Assembly: GCA_947259415.1 (NCBI GenBank)
Contig: CAMYMI010000012.1
Coordinates: forward strand, 43,327 to 107,326
Length of the DNA: 64,000 nt
DNA from: an uncultured Ectothiorhodospiraceae bacterium
Lineage (GTDB): Bacteria; Pseudomonadota; Gammaproteobacteria; UBA9214
Reading direction: 5' to 3'
Part shown: positions 36,572 through 46,760 of the stretch, in pieces
How positions within the stretch are numbered: the stretch's first letter is position 1
Layout of the letters: each line of letters starts with the position of its first letter
Notes under the pieces: model-generated
Seen by the model: the letters and a program-made list of their open reading frames with translations, nothing else
Database searches by the model: none
What the model was told of the DNA's origin: nothing
Translations under genes and position numbers: made by a program

Positions 36572-37759
36572 TCAGCGTTTCCTGCGGCTGGCGGCCTTTT
36601 TCTTGCTGGCAGCTGCTTTTCTGGCCGGGGCCTTCTTCTTGCTTGCGGCCTTCCGTGTCGCCACCTTTTTTACTGCGGTTTTTTTGGTGGTGACCTTTTT
36701 CTTTACCGCTACCTTGCGGGTCACGACCTTCTTCTTTGCTGTTGTTCTTTTGGCAGCCGCCTTCCTGGGTGCAGCCTTCTTTGGAGCTGCCTTTTTAGCC
36801 ACTGTCTTTCTGGGTGCAGCCTTCTTTGGAGCTGCCTTTTTAGCCACTGTCTTCCTGGGTGCAGCCTTCTTTGGAGCGGCCTTTTTAGCCACTGTCTTCC
36901 TGGGTGCGGCCTTCTTTGGAGCGGCCTTTTTAGCCACTGTCTTCCTGGGTGCGGCCTTTTTCTTTGCTGCTGTCTTTTTGGGCTTCGGCCTGGCAGCGGC
37001 TGCCTTCTTGCCCTTACCCCGGGTTTTCCCCGCCCCGGCCGTGGATGCCACCTGGTGTTTGGCAATTGCACGCCGGATGGCATCAGAACGTGATCCGGGC
37101 TTGATGTGCGCCTTCACGTCCTCAACCACCTTGCGGACCGCCTTGAAGATGACCGCAATCTCGCCGACCCCCTGTACCGTGCGCAGTTTTTGCTGTTCCT
37201 TGTAGTATTCGATCACCGGCAGGGTGTGGGTCTCATAGACCCGCAGGCGATTGCCGATGGTTTCCTCATTGTCATCTGCCCGGTGACGCAGCTTGCCACC
37301 GCACTCGTCACAGCGCCCGTCGATATGCGGGGGTGAATAAAATACGTTGTACATCTTGCCGCAGGACAGGCAGGTGCGGCGCCCGGTCAGGCGCTGCAGC
37401 AGCGCATCCACGTCCACTGCCACCAGCAGGGCCAGGTTCAGGGGTTGCCCCATGCTGCCCAGCAGCTGATCGAGCGCCTCGGCCTGCTGCAAGTTTCGTG
37501 GAAATCCATCGAGAATAAAGCCGTTACGGGCATCGGATCGCATGACCCGCTCGCGGATAATGGCCAGGACGATTTCATCGCTGACCAGCTGGCCGGCATC
37601 CATGGCCACCTTGGCCTGGCGCCCAAGCAGCGAACCGGTGTCCACCGCCTCGCGCAGCAGGTCTCCGGTCGAAATCTGTGGCCACTTGTAGCGTTCGACG
37701 AGGAGTCTTGCCTGGGTCCCCTTGCCGGACCCGGGTGCCCCGAGCAGTACAATTCTCAT
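36572..37759 (-). CDS. adk: Adenylate kinase with histone H1-like Lys/Ala-rich C-terminal tail
   Basis: 395 residues against about 215 for ordinary Adk. Core 1-217: P-loop GAPGSGKGT (7-15), NMP-binding TGDLLREAV, DGFPRNLQQAEAL, and a metal-type LID with Cys130, 133, 150 and 153. Residues about 240-395 are nearly all Lys, Ala, Pro, Arg, Thr and Val, including four 15-residue repeats (KTVAKKAAPKKAAPR) encoded by 45-bp DNA repeats (36767-36946). The core looks catalytically complete (AMP + ATP to 2 ADP). The tail resembles bacterial H1-like proteins (AlgR3/Hc1 type) and should bind nucleic acid or another polyanion; that role is inference. Confidence 0.92.
   Translation of the reverse strand: MRIVLLGAPGSGKGTQARLLVERYKWPQISTGDLLREAVDTGSLLGRQAKVAMDAGQLVSDEIVLAIIRERVMRSDARNGFILDGFPRNLQQAEALDQLLGSMGQPLNLALLVAVDVDALLQRLTGRRTCLSCGKMYNVFYSPPHIDGRCDECGGKLRHRADDNEETIGNRLRVYETHTLPVIEYYKEQQKLRTVQGVGEIAVIFKAVRKVVEDVKAHIKPGSRSDAIRRAIAKHQVASTAGAGKTRGKGKKAAAARPKPKKTAAKKKAAPRKTVAKKAAPKKAAPRKTVAKKAAPKKAAPRKTVAKKAAPKKAAPRKTVAKKAAPKKAAPRKAAAKRTTAKKKVVTRKVAVKKKVTTKKTAVKKVATRKAASKKKAPARKAAASKKKAASRRKR
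36767..36946. repeat. 45-bp tandem repeat, four units, inside adk
   Basis: Each unit starts GGGTGC(A/G)GCCTTCTTTGGAGC on the plus strand, at 36767, 36812, 36857 and 36902; a fifth, diverged unit begins at 36947. Units differ at only a few positions, suggesting recent expansion or conversion. Coding, not CRISPR: there are no unique spacers. Confidence 0.9.
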
Positions 37760-37990
37760 AATGCGGTCATTCCTCTATTACGTTGATTTTCTTAACTTAC
37801 TGTATTACAGAAGATTTTTTGAATGCAGACATATAAATTTTTGCGTGGCCGTAAAGTAAAACACCGTTTAAGCTACCCCCTGCCTGTACTAGAAGTCAAC
37901 GAAGTTCATGAAATAAATCAGGTTTTAAGCTAGAATCTGGCGCCCCTGGATGGCGCACCGCCCATCACTGCCACCTGTTCAAACGAAAAC

Positions 37991-38347
37991 ATGAGCCAGA
38001 TTGCCGATTTCACCGAGAGCGAACTGTGGATAATCAGTACCACACTTGAAGAGCGCTATGGTGAACCGCTCGAGACCATGCTGGCCGACACCGAACTGCG
38101 GTTGAATCCCTACTCCAGCGAGCTCAGTAACTGCCCGGCCGCCTATTGGGAGAAAAACGGCTGCCATTTTGTAATATGCAAGACGGGCGACAAACACTAC
38201 CGCTGCCAGTTCTATTACCGTGGCCACGAGATGTTCAGCCCCGACGTCGAGGAATTTGATGACCTTTCCGAGTGCATGGTCACCCTGCTGCAGGTGCAGG
38301 CGGACCACGCCGTCAACCGGGAAGGCTCCGGCACAGGATCCACCTGA
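37991..38347 (+). CDS. Hypothetical protein upstream of pfp
   Basis: 118 residues, acidic, soluble. Blocks: ESELWIISTTLEERYGEPLE, NCPAAYWEKNGCHFVICKTG, YRCQFYYRGHEMFSPDVEEF. No known motif; three Cys with no metal pattern. It lies 48 bp upstream of pfp in the same direction, so it may be part of the pyrophosphate operon. Confidence 0.72.
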   Translation: MSQIADFTESELWIISTTLEERYGEPLETMLADTELRLNPYSSELSNCPAAYWEKNGCHFVICKTGDKHYRCQFYYRGHEMFSPDVEEFDDLSECMVTLLQVQADHAVNREGSGTGST

Positions 38348-38395
38348 TATCACTATTTAAACCGAAACACTGCAATTCATAAGGGAGAACACCAG

Positions 38396-39673
38396 ATGCC
38401 AAAAACAGCAGGAAAGAAGAATGCGTTCTATGCACAGTCCGGGGGCGTCACCGCTGTGATCAATGCCTCCGCCTGTGGCGTGATCGAAACCGCACGCAAG
38501 AACAGGGGCCGCATCGGCAAGGTCTACGCCGGTCGCAATGGGATCATCGGGGCGCTCACCGAGGATCTGATCGACACCAGCAAGGAATCCGCCCGCGCAA
38601 TTGCCGCCCTGCGCCACACCCCGTCCGGTGCATTCGGCTCCTGCCGTTACAAGATGAAGAGCCTGGAGGCCAACAAGCGCGAATATGACCGCCTGATCGA
38701 GGTCTTCGCGGCCCATAACATCGGTTATTTTTTCTACAACGGGGGCGGCGACTCCGCCGACACCTGCCTGAAGGTTTCCCAGCTCTCCAAGGAAACCGGT
38801 TACCCCATCCAGGCCATTCACGTACCGAAGACGGTGGATAACGACCTGCCGATCACCGACAACTGCCCGGGGTTTGGCTCGGTCGCCAAGTACATCGCCA
38901 TCTCCACCCGCGAGGCCAGCTTCGATGTCGCTTCCATGGCGAAGACCTCCACCAAGGTCTTCGTACTCGAGGTCATGGGCCGCCATGCCGGCTGGATCGC
39001 CGCTGCCGGCGGCCTCGCCAGTTCCAGCGACTGCGATCTGCCGATTGTCATCCTGTTCCCGGAAGTACCGTTCAACGAGGCGGCATTCATGTCCCTGGTG
39101 GACAAGAAGGTCAAGGACTACGGCTATTGTTCCGTCGTGGTTTCCGAGGGTGTGCAGGACGCCAGCGGCAAGTTCCTCGCCGATCAGGGGCTCAAGGACG
39201 CCTTCGGGCATGCCCAACTGGGTGGCGTTGCCCCGGTGATCGCCAACATGATCCGCGAGAAGCTCGGACACAAGTACCACTGGGCCGTTGCCGACTACCT
39301 GCAGCGCGCCGCCCGGCACATCGCGTCGAAGAATGATGTCAAACAGGCCTATGCCATGGGCAAGGAAGCCGTCAAACTCGCGCTGGCCGGCAAGAATTCC
39401 GTTATGCCGACCGTGGTGCGTACCTCAAACAAGCCGTACCGCTGGAAGATCGGCGTGGCGAAGCTCGACAAGGTCGCCAACGTCGAAAAAATGATGCCAA
39501 AGGACTTCATCACCGAAGACGGCTTCGGCATCACGAAGAAATGCCGCAACTATCTGAGACCGCTGATCAAGGGCGAGGATTATCCGCCCTATGGAAAGGA
39601 CGGCATGCCGAAATACGTCCAGCTGAAAAATGTGGCGGTTCCCAAGAAGCTGGGCGACTTCGAGGTGAAATAG
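38396..39673 (+). CDS. pfp: Pyrophosphate--fructose-6-phosphate 1-phosphotransferase
   Basis: 425 residues, phosphofructokinase fold. The nucleotide-site loop is GGGDS (116-120) with Asp119 where ATP enzymes have Gly, and the catalytic loop is PKTVDND (144-150) with Lys145 where ATP enzymes have Gly. Both point to PPi as phosphoryl donor. MGRHAGW follows. It gives reversible, PPi-linked glycolysis. AAGGGAGAA precedes the ATG. Followed by a small gene and hppA, a pairing known in methanotrophs and other autotrophs. Confidence 0.93.
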   Translation: MPKTAGKKNAFYAQSGGVTAVINASACGVIETARKNRGRIGKVYAGRNGIIGALTEDLIDTSKESARAIAALRHTPSGAFGSCRYKMKSLEANKREYDRLIEVFAAHNIGYFFYNGGGDSADTCLKVSQLSKETGYPIQAIHVPKTVDNDLPITDNCPGFGSVAKYIAISTREASFDVASMAKTSTKVFVLEVMGRHAGWIAAAGGLASSSDCDLPIVILFPEVPFNEAAFMSLVDKKVKDYGYCSVVVSEGVQDASGKFLADQGLKDAFGHAQLGGVAPVIANMIREKLGHKYHWAVADYLQRAARHIASKNDVKQAYAMGKEAVKLALAGKNSVMPTVVRTSNKPYRWKIGVAKLDKVANVEKMMPKDFITEDGFGITKKCRNYLRPLIKGEDYPPYGKDGMPKYVQLKNVAVPKKLGDFEVK

Positions 39674-39688
39674 GACAGGTACTAAGCC

Positions 39689-39886
39689 GTGACACTGGAA
39701 AAGGCACGCGAACTGCTATCGGTGCAGGCACAGATGGGTGGCGGCTACAACCGCAATGGCGCCCGTCTGATCCTGGCCGAGGTCCAGCGCGAACACGGCC
39801 AACAGGCCGTGGATGGATTCATCAGGGAATTTGATCTGGAACAATTATTCGGATTCCAACCTGGTACAGAATTCAGGGTTCCCTGA
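39689..39886 (+). CDS. Small hypothetical protein between pfp and hppA
   Basis: 65 residues, GTG start at 39689, 15 bp after pfp. Predicted helical: TLEKARELLSVQAQMGGGYN, then RNGARLILAEVQREHGQQAV and FDLEQLFGFQPGTEF. No motif known to me. The tight spacing on both sides (42 bp to hppA) and a plausible globular composition support a real gene. Confidence 0.65.
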   Translation: MTLEKARELLSVQAQMGGGYNRNGARLILAEVQREHGQQAVDGFIREFDLEQLFGFQPGTEFRVP

Positions 39887-39928
39887 TTACGTACTGACAC
39901 GGACAACTTTTCAAACAGGAGAATACCA

Positions 39929-41953
<2,025 letters not shown>

Positions 41954-41963
41954 GAACCTGCGC

Positions 41964-41995
41964 GCGGGTGGCCCGACCTTTGTCGGGCCACCTGC
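41964..41995 (+). terminator. Hairpin terminator after hppA
   Basis: GGTGGCCCGAC (41967-41977), loop CTTT, GTCGGGCCACC (41982-41992): a perfect 11-bp stem, extendable by three pairs. It lies 13 bp after the hppA stop. No T-run follows, so termination efficiency is uncertain. Confidence 0.65.
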
Positions 41996-42285
41996 AGTGT
42001 GCGCGTGCGCACCAGAGAATGCCGTGAAGGAAGAAAATAGCTTTAATATTCGCTGTAGGAGCGCCTCGCAGGCGCGATTGTCCAGATGGAGGCGGTAAAA
42101 AGTAAGAAGAACAAGAGTGAAGTTAAATGTCGGATTACGCTCGCACTAATCCGACCTACGGAACTGCATCCATGTAGTCGTAACCTTATCCCCTTGAAGG
42201 GTAGAAGGAATAATGTGGGACAGCAGTTCCCCTACCTGTATTATTGTGCTTCCGTAATCACTACAGGCAGGCCCCGAAAAACACC
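41996..42285. repeat. hppA-ppa spacer with three repeat families
   Basis: 'GCTGTAGGAGCGCCTCGCAG' (42052-42071) and a GTCGGATTA...TAATCCGACC hairpin (42129-42162). At about 42191-42227, an end of the MITE-like element (CTTGAAGGGTAGAAGGAAT, then AATGTGGGACAGCAGT). Confidence 0.65.
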
Positions 42286-42834
42286 ATGAACCTCGACCGC
42301 GTCAGCTCCGGACTGGATGTCCCCCACGACATCAATGTCATCATCGAGATCCCTGCACACAGTGATCCGGTCAAGTACGAGGTCGACAAGTACACCGGGG
42401 CCATGTTCGTGGACCGTTTCATGACCACCGCCATGCACTACCCCTGCAACTACGGCTACATACCCCACACCCTGTCAAAGGATGGCGATCCGGTGGACGT
42501 GATGGTCACTACACCGGTACCGCTCATCAGCGGCTCGGTGATCCGCTGCCGGCCGGTCGGTGTGCTGAAGATGACCGACGAGTCCGGGGACGATGCCAAG
42601 ATTCTCGCTGTACCGGTCGACAAGCTTTGCAGCCTGTACCGGCACGCGCATGATATCGACGACATGCCGGCCAGCCTGGTAAACCAGATCGCCCACTTCT
42701 TTGAACACTACAAGGATCTGGACGAAGGCAAGTGGGTGCGTGTCGAGGGCTGGGGGAGTGCCGATGAAGCCAAGGCGGAAATCCTGGAGAGCCTCGAGAT
42801 GTTCAAGAACGCCCCTGAAAAACCTCATTTTTAG
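42286..42834 (+). CDS. ppa: Soluble inorganic pyrophosphatase, family I
   Basis: 182 residues from the ATG at 42286; upstream in-frame codons from 42244 give an unrelated leader. Signature [13 protein letters not shown] with the metal-binding Asp, [20 protein letters not shown], and [20 protein letters not shown]. It hydrolyses PPi irreversibly, so it competes with pfp and hppA for the same substrate. Separated from hppA by a terminator, suggesting its own promoter. Confidence 0.95.
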   Translation: MNLDRVSSGLDVPHDINVIIEIPAHSDPVKYEVDKYTGAMFVDRFMTTAMHYPCNYGYIPHTLSKDGDPVDVMVTTPVPLISGSVIRCRPVGVLKMTDESGDDAKILAVPVDKLCSLYRHAHDIDDMPASLVNQIAHFFEHYKDLDEGKWVRVEGWGSADEAKAEILESLEMFKNAPEKPHF

Positions 42835-42848
42835 TTGCACCCACCGCC

Positions 42849-43388
42849 ATGAAGATCTGTATCCTGTCCGACAGCCACGACAACCGGGAATATCTGGAAG
42901 CCGCCGTACGTGCGGCCAGCGCTGCTGGTGCCGAGGCCGTGCTGCACTGCGGCGACGTGGTTGCACCCAGCACCCTGGAGGTGATCCGGCCATTCGGTCT
43001 GCCGGTGCACGTTATCCACGGCAACAACACAGGCGACCTGTATGTGCTGGGACGCATCGCCTCCAGTGCCACCGGTCAGGTGCACTACTACGGCCAGGAT
43101 GCGGGCATCTTACTGGGTGGGAGGCGCATCTTCATGGTGCACTACCCGCATTACGCCCGGGCCATGGCCACCACGGGTGACTGGGATCTCGTGTGCTGCG
43201 GGCATGACCACACGGTTAATATAGAAAGCATAGATAACATCACCGGAGATAAAACCTTACTGGTCAACCCCGGGACCGTGGGCGGCATCAAGGCCCCCGC
43301 GACCTATATCATGGGCGACCTTGATACCATGGAATTCACTGCCTGCCAGGTAATTTCTTCCACCCGGCAGCAAAGCACTGCCGTTTAA
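42849..43388 (+). CDS. YfcE/MJ0936-type metallophosphoesterase
   Basis: 179 residues. Calcineurin-like motifs: ILSDSHDNREYLEAAV, AVLHCGDVV, VIHGNNTGD, VCCGHDH and LLVNPGTVGG. It starts 14 bp after ppa, so co-transcription is likely. Family members are divalent-metal phosphodiesterases with poorly known natural substrates. Confidence 0.88.
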   Translation: MKICILSDSHDNREYLEAAVRAASAAGAEAVLHCGDVVAPSTLEVIRPFGLPVHVIHGNNTGDLYVLGRIASSATGQVHYYGQDAGILLGGRRIFMVHYPHYARAMATTGDWDLVCCGHDHTVNIESIDNITGDKTLLVNPGTVGGIKAPATYIMGDLDTMEFTACQVISSTRQQSTAV

Positions 43389-43410
43389 CTACAGTCAACA
43401 CGGATGCAAT

Positions 43411-44121
43411 ATGAAAGAACCAAGCCCTGAACAGATGGTCATTGGCGACAAGAGTGGCATCGACCTGGCCGAATCCAGGCCCTCTCTGCAGGCACTACTC
43501 AATGAGCATGAGCAACACCTGCGCGCCCTCCCAACTGACTGCAATCCGGTGGATCGCGCCCGCGTGCAGCTCGATATCGCGGAAACCCTGCTGGGCCTGC
43601 AGAAGCAAACTGAAAGCTGGGACACGGCGCGTGCGGCCTTCGATGTCTTTGCCGAGCACGAGTCCTGGCAGGATGCCATCGAGGCCTGTGATGTCCTGTT
43701 TCAGTGCGAGCAGGAGGAATCGCTTGCCGCGCTCGGCAATGGCGTCTGGCTGGCCATTACCTACCCGGTGCCCGCCCAGCTCACCGTGGCCATGCTGCAG
43801 CACATCGTCGATGAGACCCCGGATGATTCCGACGGCGCCGCGGTGGCGGCCATGGCGGCCCACTACATCGCGGATCTGCGCACCGAGGGCAAGGCGCACG
43901 AAAGCCTGACCTTTTTCACCAAGCAGCTGGTGGCCGGTGTGGCCAAGCGCCATCGCGGCATCGAAGACGATCCCGAGATGATCAAGACATGGATCGAGAT
44001 CCTGGGGCTTAATGACGTCAACGAACTGCTGTCGCGCCTTTCCGCCATGGTCGATGTCATCGTCGGCGACAACTGGTGGATCGACCGGGACGCATTGCGC
44101 GCCCGGCTGCCGGTCAACTAG
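43411..44121 (+). CDS. Hypothetical TPR-like helical protein
   Basis: 236 residues, soluble, acidic, all-helical. VDRARVQLDIAETLLGLQKQ and WDTARAAFDVFAEHESWQDA look like paired TPR-type helices in the N-terminal half; the C-terminal half (GLNDVNELLSRLSAMVDVIV) has no known motif. Lies 22 bp after the phosphoesterase and 39 bp before the O-antigen-ligase-like gene. Confidence 0.7.
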   Translation: MKEPSPEQMVIGDKSGIDLAESRPSLQALLNEHEQHLRALPTDCNPVDRARVQLDIAETLLGLQKQTESWDTARAAFDVFAEHESWQDAIEACDVLFQCEQEESLAALGNGVWLAITYPVPAQLTVAMLQHIVDETPDDSDGAAVAAMAAHYIADLRTEGKAHESLTFFTKQLVAGVAKRHRGIEDDPEMIKTWIEILGLNDVNELLSRLSAMVDVIVGDNWWIDRDALRARLPVN

Positions 44122-44160
44122 CCTGTTTCACACAAGGTTCTTACTGTCGGTGTGGCGGGC

Positions 44161-45414
44161 ATGAATCCGCCCGGGCACACAGGTATGCGAATCACACAGG
44201 ACCTCTACAAAACCAGCGTCTTCATCCTGACCTTCATGATGATGGCCTGGGCACCTTTCTTCGGCGGACCGCGCCTGTTCAGTTTCCTGCTGGCCCTTAT
44301 GGGTATCGGGCTGCTGTGGAAACAGCGCGACATGATCTGGCAACAGCCGGCGGTACGCCGGCTGGCGCTCATCTTCCTGTTGCTGTGGATCCCGATGCTG
44401 ATTTCGATGCCTGGCAGCTATGATTTCAAGGGCACCCTGGTCGTCGCCTGCCTGCTGGTCCTGTTTTATCCCATGGGGGTATTGCTGGTGCACGTGTTTC
44501 GTGACACGCAGCTGCGTGAGCGGTTGGCATTATGGATCACCGTCCTGGTGATCGTCTGGGTGGCCGACGGCCTGATCCAGTTCATCTTCGGCCGTGATTT
44601 GCTGGGCATCCCGACCCTGCATGGGCGCCGGGTCGTGGGCATTTTCCGCGACAACACCCACTTCGCGACCTATCTGGCCACGCTGACACCGTTGCTGTTC
44701 CTGACCCTGCTGCCGCGTTCGCGGCTCCTGACCATCGTAGTCATCATTCTGACAGCGATTGTAATTGTACTGAGCGGAGTACGCTCGTCCTGGATCATGC
44801 TTTGCCTGGCCTGTGTAATGCTGTTGTACATCTATCCCTTTCGCCACAGGGTCATGGCCCTGGGCACAGCTGCAGGTATCGTCTGCGTAGTAGCCGCCGT
44901 TACTTTCTCTCCGATCGTCAAAAACAAGTTTAACCAGACCGTGTCCGGATTCGAATGGAGCTATTCCGGCATCGACAGGGTCCTGTCATACCGTCTGCAG
45001 ATCTGGGACACTGCCACACGCATGGCATCATCACACCCCATCACCGGCGTCGGGGTGCAGGCATTTCGGGAGGCCTATGAGCAGTATGAACATGAACCGG
45101 GCACTTTCCGCAAGACAGCTGGATTCCCGGTCAATCATGCCCACCATGCCTATATCTCTGTGTGGGCCGAGAGCGGCTATCCCGGGCTGCTGGCCCTGCT
45201 GGGCATCTGGGTCCTGATGCTGCGCTGGTATTTCAGGACGCCCCGCGAACAGCGTCGACAGGCCTTACCCTATGCTATGGGGCTGATGGTGACGATGTTC
45301 CCGCTGAATTCACAACCCATCCTGTATTCAGGATGGTGGTTCCCGATCCTGTTGCTGTTGACCGCCCTGATGCTGGCCGCGCTGGACGATAAACCCGGTG
45401 TGAAGGCTTCGTAA
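44161..45414 (+). CDS. O-antigen ligase family (WaaL/Wzy-like) membrane protein
   Basis: About 417 residues from the ATG at 44161; GTG at 44152 and ATG at 44185 are alternatives and none has a strong ribosome site. About 11-12 membrane segments with the family's large periplasmic loop (about 255-340), including HPITGVGVQAFREAYEQYEH and the conserved His region NHAHHAYISVWAESGYPGLL. Such proteins ligate O-antigen to lipid A-core or polymerise it. The LPS genes at 53.5-59 kb are possible partners. Confidence 0.85.
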   Translation: MNPPGHTGMRITQDLYKTSVFILTFMMMAWAPFFGGPRLFSFLLALMGIGLLWKQRDMIWQQPAVRRLALIFLLLWIPMLISMPGSYDFKGTLVVACLLVLFYPMGVLLVHVFRDTQLRERLALWITVLVIVWVADGLIQFIFGRDLLGIPTLHGRRVVGIFRDNTHFATYLATLTPLLFLTLLPRSRLLTIVVIILTAIVIVLSGVRSSWIMLCLACVMLLYIYPFRHRVMALGTAAGIVCVVAAVTFSPIVKNKFNQTVSGFEWSYSGIDRVLSYRLQIWDTATRMASSHPITGVGVQAFREAYEQYEHEPGTFRKTAGFPVNHAHHAYISVWAESGYPGLLALLGIWVLMLRWYFRTPREQRRQALPYAMGLMVTMFPLNSQPILYSGWWFPILLLLTALMLAALDDKPGVKAS

Positions 45415-45817
45415 GTTGGGCAAGGCTTCCGCTCCCTGCTCACCCCCCTGCCCACGATGTATACAGGGAGAAGGTGAGACCGGAAACCGGTCGAGAGGCT
45501 GGCCTGGGCCATGTACGAGTGTCGCGGGAGGCACGACTGCAGGGATGCAGGAGAAATTGCCGAGGATGCTGGGAGCTACAATACCTGCTGGCAAAACGCT
45601 GCGTACATACTGACACCTCTATGTTTGACACCCCTCATCCCAACCTTCTCCCCTCAAGGGGAGAAGGGGTCAGTCGTAGAAGCGCCGGGCATAAACGACG
45701 TACTCCGGCGCGATTGTTTGTGTCGAATATCGTAGCCTGGGGACCGCTTCTACAGGAGACAGAAGCACTCCTACTCTTCAAATCTCATGCTTCAAGTTTC
45801 GTGGCTCATACCCATAA
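45415..45817. repeat. Gene-free stretch with GGGAGAAGG and GCTCCTAC-type repeats
   Basis: 403 bp. An inverted pair, 'CCCACGATGTATACAGGGAG' with 'AGAAGGTGAGACC' at about 45451-45482 and 'CACCCCTCATCCCAACCTTC' with 'TCCCCTCAAGGGGAGAAGG' at about 45628-45667, brackets roughly 150 bp. 'GTAGAAGCGCCGGGCATAAA' follows at 45676-45695. No gene seen. Confidence 0.5.
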
Positions 45818-46759
45818 TCACGGCGCATCCTGGTGGTAGTAATCGTACTTGCCGAGTAGATCGAAGGTGAAGCTGGATGCCTCGTTGTAGGACAGGCCGC
45901 TGTCCTCGGGAATAATAATCTTGACGTACAGGCTGCCACTGTACTTTTCCTTGAGCGCCGTCAGGCGTTGATGCAGTTCCTCCTCGCTCACGGACTCGTA
46001 ACTGGCGGCATCCATTTGCTTCATACTGATATTGTAATCGTCATCCTGCCTGGAGTAGCGCACTGCCACCACGAACTTGCCCACGGCAGAACGCGCTGGT
46101 CGCACCAGCTTGTCATACTTGATCTTGATTTCGTCGTAGGTGCCCTGCAGTGACAGCAGCTGCTGTTCGGCCAGGGAACGCTGCTGTCGGAGGGTAGCGA
46201 GCGCCGTCGCCTGCTCCTGACTGGTCTGCTCGATGCGGGTCAGATCACCGAGGACTTCCTGCAGGCGCTCCCGCTGGGTGGCATGGGCCGCGGCAAGCTG
46301 GGCATGTTCGGATTGCGCCTCAGCCAGACGATCTTCAGCCAGCCGGATTTCACGCTGTGATTGTTGCAGGTCGGCCGCCAGGCGCTGCTTGTCCGCCTCC
46401 AGCGCCAGTAGGCGCCGCTCCTTGTCGGCAAGCTGACGGGTTTTTTCCTGATCGCTCTCATTCGCCTGCATCAATTGCATGCGCAATTCCGAAATCAGGT
46501 GTTGGGCCTGGGCCAGCTGTTCTTCAAGCGTGGCACTGGTCTGGGTGGCAAACCGCGCCATTTCCTCGGCCTGGCGCTCCGCCTCGATGGTGGCACGCAG
46601 TTCCTGCACGAGGTCCCAGTTACGCAGCATCAGCACGGTACTGGCGATCATAAAGATCATCACCACCACCATCATGATATCCGTGAACGACGGCCAGAAG
46701 CTGTCCGCACCGCTGCCAGCATAAGTATTTCGACGCAGGTCGACGAAGGCCTCGTCCAT
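45818..46759 (-). CDS. MotB-like stator protein with long coiled coil, no OmpA domain
   Basis: 313 residues. N-terminal FWPSFTDIMMVVVMIFMIAS: one membrane helix with Asp27 in the position used for ion translocation by MotB, ExbD and ZorB. Residues about 48-210 are a continuous heptad-rich coiled coil. The C-terminal 100 residues (SAVGKFVVAVRYSRQDDDYN; GSLYVKIIIPEDSGLSYNEA) do not resemble the OmpA peptidoglycan-binding domain of MotB; they may adopt an ExbD-like fold. One base separates it from the MotA-like gene, so the two form an ion-driven motor unit of unknown work. Confidence 0.8.
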   Translation of the reverse strand: MDEAFVDLRRNTYAGSGADSFWPSFTDIMMVVVMIFMIASTVLMLRNWDLVQELRATIEAERQAEEMARFATQTSATLEEQLAQAQHLISELRMQLMQANESDQEKTRQLADKERRLLALEADKQRLAADLQQSQREIRLAEDRLAEAQSEHAQLAAAHATQRERLQEVLGDLTRIEQTSQEQATALATLRQQRSLAEQQLLSLQGTYDEIKIKYDKLVRPARSAVGKFVVAVRYSRQDDDYNISMKQMDAASYESVSEEELHQRLTALKEKYSGSLYVKIIIPEDSGLSYNEASSFTFDLLGKYDYYHQDAP

Positions 46760-46760
46760 C

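Noticed and set aside
36767..36946. Regular 45-bp repeats considered as a CRISPR array
   Set aside because: Units are contiguous, in frame and coding; no unique spacers and no cas genes.
36603..37205. 200-residue Phe/Ala/Leu-rich frame opposite the adk tail, looking like a membrane protein
   Set aside because: It is the complement of the Lys/Ala repeats (AAG read as CTT); apparent hydrophobicity is an artefact.
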